Positions 55,038 through 64,000 of a stretch of DNA of 64,000 nt are shown piece after piece. Below the pieces are notes generated by a model, which did not search any database, was not told the DNA's origin, and saw only the letters and a list, made by a program, of their open reading frames with translations. The DNA is from Erythrobasidium yunnanense (Eukaryota; Basidiomycota; Cystobasidiomycetes; Erythrobasidiales; Erythrobasidiaceae). The stretch lies in the NCBI GenBank assembly GCA_001600175.1, contig BCJC01000003.1, positions 1,178,001 through 1,242,000 of the forward strand, read 5' to 3'. The position numbers and the translations under genes are program-made. Positions within the stretch are counted from its first letter, which is position 1, and every line of letters begins with the position of its first letter.

Positions 55038-55257
55038 GCACCATACGCCGCTCCTTGGTGCCTGGGCATGGACGCTCGACGAAGAGACGTCCGCCCGCGC
55101 AGTCCAGCCGTCCTCTGTTTCTACTCAGAGGTCGGCAGGGACCGCTGAGGCAATCTTTGCTTCTTGCTGTGTCTTCTCTAAGACAGGCAAATACAAGCAA
55201 AACAAGCCAAAAGTCTCAGTGAGTGCGGCCGTAAGTCACTGCCACCGCGCTCACTGA
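55038..55257. ncRNA. Candidate structured RNA (hairpin cluster)
   Basis: Four hairpins in 220 bp. (1) GCACCA 55038-55043 pairs with TGGTGC 55056-55061. (2) GGGC and GGACG (55064-55067, 55070-55074) pair with CGTCC and GCCC (55088-55096). (3) GTCC, GCCG and CCTCTG (55102-55117) pair with CAGAGG, CGGC and GGAC (55126-55142), giving 14 pairs with small internal mismatches. (4) A continuous 13-bp stem, 55216-55228 with 55245-55257, contains one G-U pair and a 16-nt loop. The strand is unknown; a TATATAAAC on the minus strand at 55362-55370 would suit a minus-strand transcript. No match to U1, U2, U4, U5, U6, SRP, RNase P or tRNA was recognised. The RNA interpretation is inference. Confidence 0.35.
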
Positions 55258-55260
55258 TGC

Positions 55261-55290
55261 ATGCAAATGCATGCAAATGCATGCAAATGC
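55261..55290. repeat. Three direct copies of ATGCAAATGC
   Basis: A perfect 10-bp unit occurs three times head to tail, each containing the octamer ATGCAAAT. It abuts the 13-bp hairpin. It could be a protein-binding array or a simple slippage repeat. Confidence 0.85.
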
Positions 55291-55645
55291 CGGCAGCTAG
55301 TCTGCGCGGATTGACAACAATTTCGAGTTGGTAAGAAGGCAAGAAACGAAGCGAAATTTCGTTTATATACTCGAAGATTAAGGAAATCACGTGACTGTAG
55401 ATTCTGGGCCAACACCGATATATATGCCAGAACGGGCCAGGCTACAAAGACGACTATGATTCCACTAGCACATCAAAGTGTTGAAAACTAGAAAGAACGC
55501 GCTATTCACGTAGAAAAGACGCGACGAAAGTACGTCAGGAACATGTTACTATAGCGAAAAACACACTAGATACTTGTACTTGAGTCTCGTACGTAAGGGC
55601 CGAGTAATATCCTGCGTCTTGATGTCTCCAAGATGGCGCAGCATG

Positions 55646-56029
55646 CTACGAGCCTTCCGCGTTTGTTATCTGTCTTTGCTTGTCTTCGTCCTTGCGGCTC
55701 TTCAGCTTCACCATAGACGCCGATCCAGAAACGAATTTCTTGACTGAATCAGGAGAGCAGAGCGTGTCGCCAGCCTTCGGGAGGGCCTTGTTCTTGAGTT
55801 TCGCCTCGCCTGAAATGCGGACCCTCAACTTACAAACTAACAAAAAGTCTGCATATGGAACTGCATCATGGAAATATCGAAGTCAAATGACATACAGGGC
55901 GAGTCTCCACAGATACAGCAAGAGCTGAGGATTTTCGTGCTGGCTTCCAATCATAGAAAATCGAATCTGCCTAGAACATTTCAGCTCGTGCGTGATCCTG
56001 CAGTTGTCACTGGACTTAGAGCTGTGCAT
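55646..56029 (-). CDS. Possible small protein of unknown function
   Basis: The end of the frame reads VRISGEAKLKNKALPK then AGDTLCSPDSVKKFVSGS, then KLKSRKDEDKQRQITNAEGS and TAG, a lysine-rich protein-like sequence. Upstream, ATG 56027-56029 opens MHSSKSSDNCRITHELK then CSRQIRFSMIGSQHENPQ and LLLYLWRLAL before an in-frame stop. A 76-nt intron (GTATGT donor, TTGAG acceptor) joins the two, giving roughly 103 residues. The acceptor is weak and the model may be wrong. No family recognised. Confidence 0.35.
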
Positions 56030-56373
56030 ATACTACAAATCGCGGGGTGACACCTGAAGTGATGGGACTCGGAAGAAGTTTGCGGACTTTGGTAATCTCG
56101 AAATTCCTTCCAAAACCAAAGGGTATCATTGCACTACGGAAGTGCTTCGTAGGGAAGATCTGATATATAGAAAATTGGTAAGTCCGCCGTCAGATGCATG
56201 TTGGATGGCGTGCTTGGGCATCGGGGAACAATGCTTGAAGGAGAGAATGTCATATGCGAGAATGTCATATGCCAATTCCCGTCGTCAATTCCAGTGCATG
56301 TTTATTGTTGATAATCCCGCGTATTCCATACATATATGCTACACGCCCAAACTGACGGGCCAAACAAATATGG
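56030..56373. other. Intergenic region with a 15-bp direct repeat
   Basis: 344 bp. A 15-bp unit GAGAATGTCATATGC occurs twice in tandem (56243-56272). No coding signal. Confidence 0.5.
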
Positions 56374-57142
56374 CTACCGTCTCGTGCCTAGCGCGGCAAA
56401 GCTGCCCCTGGACGGTCGAAGCCTCTGCAAGACATAAAAAACGTACATCAGAATATACTTGAAACAGGAAATGCCAGAATTACGTACTTGAAGCCAATTT
56501 TCCAGCTTGTACCGATATACATTGTCACCTATCCGATCTTTCAGGGCTGCACCGCACAGAAGACCGCTAGTGACCAAGATGAAGATGATGACCGTAGCGT
56601 AGCTGAGTGCGGAGTCGCGTTCTGATCACGGCGTGGTTTAGCGGGTGCGCAAACCCCAGAAAGTTGGCAAATATGCTCACGAAAGCATTTGGTCTGTATA
56701 TCGCCCTCTTCGCCAGTCGCAGTATCGAGATTCGTGTCGCCCTTGCTTGCATCCTTGCATATTGCGAGTTGCTGGTCCAGGCAGAATTGTCTAAACGCAA
56801 AGCCGCCAACAAGTCAGGAAGGCGGTTGAGACAGCAATAGAAAGAGAGAACGCACTTCGTGCAGCTCAAGCATGGTTTTGCGGGATCATCAGGGCGGTAG
56901 AGGGGTAAGATGGTGTAGTTTGAGAAGCAGATGCATTTGCAGAAGTAGATGGAAGAGCCGGTGTCTGCAGTCTTTGCGAAGGAAAGTGATGCATGCACCT
57001 GATAGCAAGGAAAGGCCAGTCATTTCAGTACTGCGTTTCGAGATCTTGCATACAGAGGTCCCGAAGCCCGGCTCACTGGCAAGCAGAATACAGATACGAG
57101 CATCAGCCAGCATAGCAGGCTGCTAGTCGTTCTTGTCGTCAT
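56374..57142 (-). CDS. Secreted/membrane Cys-rich fungal protein with C-terminal TM helix
   Basis: ATG 57140-57142: MTTRTTSSLLCWLMLVSVFCLPVHA is a clear signal peptide, encoded by exon 57077-57142 joined by a 78-nt intron to HASLSFAKTADTGSS. The luminal part has the Cys pattern IYFCKCICFSNYTILPLY, DPAKPCLSCTKQFCL, LAICK and a final GDIQTKCFQRDS. I recall this pattern from an uncharacterised family of small fungal membrane proteins. A hydrophobic helix (ATVIIFILVTSGLLCGAAL) and a basic tail ending FAALGTRR with TAG at 56374-56376 follow. Introns fall within CTK|QFC, CF|QRDS and before the last exon. The likely location is ER or surface membrane, with the Cys-rich part outside. Function unknown. 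Confidence 0.8.
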
Positions 57143-57277
57143 TTCTAGCAGAATCTTGCCCGACTTTATTCAACTTGTACACCTTGATTTCGAACGAAAG
57201 CGGAAACGAGCCAAGTCGCAGAATCAAGAGAGAAACAGGAGCGCGCTGGGATGAGATGCCATCGTAAGATACATAAC

Positions 57278-59026
<1,749 letters not shown>

Positions 59027-59208
59027 ATGTCAAGACCGCCCGCACGGCGCACGTAGTACCCGCTCGTTATATTCCATGGTAGTCTGTAGTAATCGCAACT
59101 TGTACGATAGAATGTAAGAAAACGACGATCAGTTGACTGCATTGCTCGGGCTTGGCTGACTCTAGACTAGGTTTACGAGATACATTGCTAATTTATCCTT
59201 TTACCGCC

Positions 59209-62200
59209 TTAACGAATGCGCATCATGACGAACGGAACCTCGACATCCTCCTCGTTTTCATCCTCTGCCATGATTTCGAGCGTGATGTTCTTCACGTGCG
59301 GCGGAATAGGCTTCTTGGACACCGACTCGACCAGTGCGGACAACCTGTTGAGACATCATTCAGTAAGCTTATGCGCCCAGCAGTATAGCTGCGGGACGTA
59401 CTTCTTTGGCAGCCTTTCCGCCAGTTTTGCCTTCGGATGGAAGCTGGCATACAGCAGTGAGCTTCCTGATGTCGCCATAGTCACTGTCAAGTTGTGCTGC
59501 GTCTTGAAATAGTCTATGAACTCCTGCAAGGTAAGATCGCTTGGGATCTTGAAGCGGTCCCAAAGCGTCCACGATGTCTCGCCGTACTGTAAGCTAGCGC
59601 TCAGTATACGTTCGAGTAACCAGATGTCATGAAAGCTTACCTTCAGCTTGGATGCTGCGATCGGCTCTGAGAAGCCAAAGAAGGGCAAAGCCAGATTGAC
59701 GAAGCCATTTTTGTATTGCTCGATGTCGGCCTTGCCGTCAATGATCTGTAGCCGAGGTCAGCGAGTCATAAGTCTCAAATGTCAACAAGTCGTACCTTGT
59801 ATAGCTCTAGACAAACTAGACCTGTCGCCAGGGAGGTAGTAGTTGCGATAGCCGGGATAATCTTGCCTGCAATAAGCTTGGTCTTGTGCCTGTCCGCAGG
59901 CTGAATAGCATAGTTGACCGCCCGAAGGTTGGAGGAAGCGGTGATGAACTGTGATACGCGCTTAGCTATACTTTCAAATCAACGAGCGAACGACTCACAT
60001 CGATGTGATGGTTGCTGTCGTCATCCTTCTCGAACTCTGCAGGGATCATGCGGTAGCCTGCCATCGAGCTTGGCGCCGGCAGAGTAGCATAGACATCGCC
60101 AAGGGTTTCTTCCTCATCCTCCTTCTTGCCAACTGGCTCATCGTCCTTCACTTGCACTTGCAGCCCACTCTTTGGCTTGAAGTCAGGAATGATGGTATTC
60201 GAAAGTGCTTTCTTGAAGAGGGAGATATCGGTGCTTCCTTTCAGACCATAGTTGAAAGCCCTGATGTTGGCGGCAGCTATGACGTATTCGCGGTGCAGGG
60301 GCTGCGCATATATTGGTTAGTGAAATGAAGATAAATTACGGAAGCAAGAGCTTACATCTTCGAAGTTGAAAGAAACGGGGTTTGGCGCACGTTTCGGTCC
60401 CGACCAGAAAGGTGTCCCTTCTTTCGTGACCTGTCCGAGAGCTTGTTTCAGCCTGGCCCGCATTCTTGGCGGAAAGTTCGACTGACCATATCTTTCGGCA
60501 AGCTATGCAGCAGCTGCTGAATCTCGTTGCTGTATTCTTCCTGGAACTTCAGTCTCGCCCACTCGATACACTGCTCGAAGGAAAGAGGTCTGTTTTCGAG
60601 ATTTGTCCTGATCTGCACTAGCTGAGAAGGTTGCATGCCGGAAGCCTTAGCTGCTTCGAGGAAGTTGGAGGTGCCCAGGTATAGGTTGACGTTCTCTGCT
60701 GGCTTGACGAAAGCTTCGTCGAACTGCATGCGCGCCCACTGATTGCGAAGTGTACATCAGCTTTTAGCGAAGATGATCGCCAAGCAAGACATACCTGAAT
60801 AGTATGTTCGATCTGGTTGGGGAAGTTCTTGACGGTGCATGAGGGGAAGTCCTTCTCTGGCGGGTCTTGCGAAGACGAGTAGGACTCTGTCAAGTGAGGC
60901 AGAACGACCTGGACGTTCGCCTTTGTACCGAGAGTACCGGACTCGAGCAGAGGCTTCTCATAGTATACACATCTTCGGTCCATGTATTGTCGAGCAAGCA
61001 CATTGTCCAATGCGTTGGTGACGCAGTCGATGTTGTCGAAGAAATCGTCGCCGAAGACGTCTAATGTAGCATAGCTCAGCACATATCCTCGATCTAGGCT
61101 GTAGAACACCTACTCTCGCTATCCTCGCCCACACGTAGCTGCTGCGTGTGTATCCTTCCTTGCAGATCCTCGTTCATCTCCGCTACGGCATGTCCAGCAG
61201 CCTCTGCCTTGAACTTGCCAAGATCTTTTGGTCGGAAGAGGAATTGACGGTTAAGGTTACTCTTCTCGATGGTATCAAGATCCGTTACGTGAATAGCTCC
61301 TTGGCCGGCGGAACCAAGACCCATCATAGACCAATTCTTGAGCATCTCGCAGCCGATAGCTCCGGCACCAACAAGAAACTGCCTGTTTTGCTGTATCTTT
61401 TGCTGGAAAGCTTTGCCAAAGACGGCAATCTGTCCATCGTATCGCGAACCTTGGGGGGCGCATTCAGTCTCCGTGAGTGTAGTCGCGGCGTCGGTAGGAA
61501 GCGATTCCAAAGAATCGAAGTAGAGGAATTGATGTAGAGGATGGAATTTGCCCGAGCAGGCCTTAAGTGCTTCTTGCGCTACGAAAGCACCGATAACGGC
61601 AACCATAGGAGATAAGTCTCCAGTAGCCTGGAACGAGAGCTCCTTGAGTATCTTGCTATCGAGCTCGTTGTCGTTCTTAGCAGCTGTGTTGATATCTGTC
61701 GCCAACTTTGCGACTTTCTCAGCATCGCTCTCGCTTCGCGGTGCGGGCAATCTTCCTTCTTGCTGGCGGAAAGCGGACAACGCTTGGAACCCAGCATGAA
61801 GAGTTGCAGGTCGGTCAAACTTGGCATAGTCGGAGATGAAGAGTTCAGGTGCAGTAGGCGATTCGCGGAGTGATTTCTGGCAAAAAAGACAGGTCAGCAT
61901 CCGGACTGAGGTGTTCTTCTGCCAGATTGGACCCACAAAGTCTAGCAATTTGGGCATCTTGACTTGCGAAAACAGTCCTCCCTCCTTATACGTACCTAGT
62001 CCTTGCACGTCGCCGATAGAGAAGGTGTAAGGTCCTTTCACGGATATCTTGCGCGGCTCTGCTGCGTTCAACTGCTCCATTCCCTTGATCTCACTGAACG
62101 ACACGAAGTCACCATCTTCCAGACCGTGCCGTGTTTCGTCCAGAGTAGTCACGATGCCATCCTCGGTGATGGATACAATCATTCCTGTGAGCGGAGTCTC

Positions 62201-62994
62201 GCCATTTGTGTCGATGATAGGGAACTGAGGACCAAAGTCACAGAAGACTGACCTGCAGACAGAATGGGATCAGCATATTAACTTATAAGTGGCGATGACT
62301 GCTGCTGACCCAAACAGCCCTCTCACGTCAGCAGCGATGAAGTGGATGCCGTTGGCGTGTGTATAGTCGTTGACTTGCAATTGCTGCTCCAGAGAAGCGT
62401 CTGTAAGGACTACCACTTGGAATTTGGAGAGGGTCGCTTGGTCGAGCTGTTTGGCTTCGAGGACGTTGACTGGGACGTAACGATTGAGTTCTCTGATTCT
62501 AGGGAGTGTCGCTTGATCTCTAGGCTGTCCAATATCTGTTTGACGGAGGAAGAACTGAGTTCCTAGATCTGCGACCTGTGTCGGCGCTGGATCATGCAGG
62601 GTGACAGATTTGACGCCAGCCAGGCAGATGTTTTTGGCTACAATCCATGTCAGTGACAGATGGCAGCTGTGTGAGTATCGACGGACCAATCTCTACTCCG
62701 AGTCCTTTGAGTCCAACGACGAGGACATCGGACGCGGCCATGCGCTTCATGGCTGGCGAGACATGGGTTAGCTAGCAGTTTGAGATGATATCCAGATGCC
62801 GGTTAGCACACCATCATGGCCCAGAACATAGCTGGAAGAGCGCACAAACTCGTCAGCGTTGGGCTCATCCATCCAGGACCATGACTGACGCACAGCTGTC
62901 TCGAGTATAGACCTTCATCGATGTTGCCATTATTGTTGTCGCTGTTATTCGCAGTGGTGTCCTTGCTGTCGACTTGCATTGCTTCTGGATCCAT
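59209..62994 (-). CDS. UBA1: Ubiquitin-activating enzyme E1
   Basis: Uba1 adenylates ubiquitin and loads it on its catalytic Cys for transfer to E2s. ATG 62992-62994 ([19 protein letters not shown]) is followed by [26 protein letters not shown] after two introns. The inactive adenylation half has [17 protein letters not shown]. The active adenylation domain has [22 protein letters not shown] and [14 protein letters not shown], with the metal-binding region [21 protein letters not shown]. The catalytic motif is [21 protein letters not shown] with Cys intact. The C-terminal ubiquitin-fold domain ends VPFVMMRIR and TAA (59209-59211). The total is about 1,050 residues and about ten introns. It diverges from the TMEM41B-like gene with only 37 bp between start codons, and converges with ARP1. 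Confidence 0.96.
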
Positions 62995-63031
62995 AGCAGA
63001 GGTGACTTCTTGGAAGAGAGACAACGATGAG
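62995..63031. promoter_or_regulatory. 37-bp gap between divergent UBA1 and TMEM41B-like start codons
   Basis: The two ATGs point away from each other with 37 bp between. The 5' UTRs must overlap the neighbour's coding sequence, or the real start of one gene lies elsewhere. An in-frame ATG for the plus gene at 62921 would overlap UBA1 exon 1. Confidence 0.5.
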
Positions 63032-64000
63032 ATGAAGAACAACGAGGAGACAGACAGTGAACAGCAACGACGACAACAACGACGTGATGATGATGATACT
63101 TCCATAGCCATCAATAGCAGCGACGAAGACAGCGAAGAAGACCATCCTGATGATGACGATGCACCAGCTCCTCCAGCTGTTCTGACCTGGAAACAATGGG
63201 CTATACACCATAAAGTAGTCCTCCGAGCTGCTGCAAAAGCTGCAATCCTCTTTGTCGCCTGCTTCGTAGGCCTCATCCTCGCCTTGAAACTCCTCCTACC
63301 CCCTATAGACCCTCAGGACAGACCAGCTGTCAAAATACCAAAGAGCTTTGACGATCTAAAGCGCCTCAATCAGGTACTTCAGATCTACAAAAAAAGGCAT
63401 AGCGCGAGGGTGCTGGGGTCATTTATCCTCCTGTACCTATTGTGCGTTCGCATCGGCCCAGCTTCATGGATACCGTCCTAACGTTATTACGTTGCAGCCT
63501 ACAAGCCTACAGCTTGCCAGGGTCAATGTACCTGAGTATTCTCGTAATTTAAGCCAGAACTCTTATAGCCGGAAGCCGACTAATTGCACCTGGTCCTCTA
63601 GGCTGGCGCTATGTACGGCGTCCTCTTCGCTCTCCCTCTGGTATGCCTCTGTGTAGCTACAGGCGCATCTATGTGCTACCTCATATCGGCCCTTCTCGGA
63701 CCGGCCCTATTGCTAGCAAGCCAGCGCTGGCGCGATAGACTCGATGTATGGAGAGAGCGCATACGGAAACAAGGAGGAAATATGATCAGCTATCTCATCA
63801 TCCTGAGGTGAGCATCATTCCCGACAAGGAAACCCTCGGCTTGGCTGAGTATTCATTGATATTCGTAGAATAGCTCCGCTCCCGCCTCATTGGTTTGTCA
63901 ACGTAGTATGCCCTCATCTCGATGTCTCTCTCCCTCTCTTTTGGGTCTCTACCTTCTTTGGCGTGATGGCCGTCTCATTCATCCATGTTCAGATCGGCAC
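63032..64000 (+). CDS. VTT/TMEM41B-family membrane protein (3' partial)
   Basis: TMEM41B and its fungal relatives are ER lipid scramblases involved in autophagy and lipid mobilisation. ATG 63032 (MKNNEETDSEQQ) opens an acidic, Gln/Arg/Asp-rich N-terminus; ATG 62921 is in frame but lies in UBA1 exon 1. A first hydrophobic helix (AAAKAAILFVACFVGLILAL) precedes FDDLKRLNQVLQIYKKRH. Introns then join to LQAYSLPGSMYLSIL, AGAMYGVLFALPLVCLCVA, GASMCYLISALLGPALL and a basic helix. The next exon reads RIAPLPPHWFVNVVCPHLDV then SLPLFWVSTFFGVMAVSFIHVQIG. This is the VTT-domain signature (PGSxxLS, LRIxPxxPxWFxN, PxxFI). The gene is cut by the window end. Confidence 0.92.

Larger units (their letters stand above)
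54677..55645. other. Gene-poor region with structured DNA/RNA elements
   Basis: About 1 kb without a convincing ORF. It holds an A-rich tract (54887-54920), a B-box-like sequence on the minus strand (54926-54944), several strong hairpins (55038-55257), an ATGCAAAT triple repeat (55261-55290), a minus-strand TATATAAAC (55362-55370) and a TCACGTGA element (55387-55394). Confidence 0.55.

Noticed and set aside
55190-55220. U2 snRNA-like CTTTTGGCTT on the minus strand
   Set aside because: The following GATCAAGTGTAGTATC-type sequence of U2 is absent, so the match is chance.
62921-63031. Upstream ATG for the TMEM41B-like gene giving a hydrophobic N-terminus
   Set aside because: The hydrophobic stretch is antisense to UBA1 exon 1; the ATG at 63032 starts the acidic segment cleanly.

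Overview
The window is nuclear DNA of a filamentous or dimorphic fungus, most likely a basidiomycete. The evidence is a gene-dense, intron-rich layout with introns mostly of 50-75 nt, a LIM-LIM-C1-RhoGAP protein, a fungal kinesin-7, a membrane-anchored fungal ADAM protease, a HUWE1/TOM1-type E3 ligase, and fully eukaryotic housekeeping genes. I cannot assign a genus from sequence alone. Exon boundaries below were read by eye from GT/GC...AG signals and reading-frame continuity. Starts were checked for a real ATG where stated.

Layout. 1-7.5 kb: the 3' part of an MFS transporter, an ArsH-type flavin reductase and a LIM-RhoGAP, all on the plus strand. 7.8-24 kb: one giant minus-strand gene for a TOM1/HUWE1 HECT ubiquitin ligase. 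It is interrupted by a 2.6-kb intron (9841-12484) that carries two tandem, diverged plus-strand genes. 24-29 kb: an ADAM metalloprotease and a BAR-SH3 protein (minus). 29-33 kb: a MAPEG protein, a coiled-coil protein and SDO1 (plus). 33-35 kb: ALG1 (minus). 35-41.6 kb: kinesin-7 and a Smr-domain protein (plus). 41.7-43.7 kb: an unknown protein and RPC25 (minus). 44-47 kb: a secreted repeat-rich protein (plus), convergent with an unknown gene. 48-50.4 kb: a dual-specificity phosphatase. 50.8-54.7 kb: an RWD/DUF1115 protein, BMT2 and an unknown basic protein (minus). 54.7-56.4 kb is gene-poor and holds a cluster of strong hairpins (candidate structured RNA), an ATGCAAAT triple repeat and one small uncertain gene. 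56.4-64 kb: a secreted Cys-rich membrane protein (minus), ARP1 (plus), UBA1 (minus) and a TMEM41B/VTT-family protein (plus, cut by the window end).

How the genes relate. There are no operons. Related themes are ubiquitin (E1 UBA1 and E3 TOM1), ribosome biogenesis and translation (SDO1, BMT2, RPC25), microtubule transport (kinesin-7 and the dynactin subunit ARP1), polarity and endocytosis (RhoGAP, BAR-SH3), and secretory-pathway or surface functions (ALG1, ADAM, secreted repeat protein, TMEM41B).

Main points for a second look: the nested paralogue pair in the TOM1 intron, one of them truncated by an internal deletion; the hairpin cluster near 55.0-55.3 kb; two apparent GC-AG introns; an 8-nt microexon; introns of 36-37 nt; and only 37 bp between the divergent UBA1 and TMEM41B start codons.
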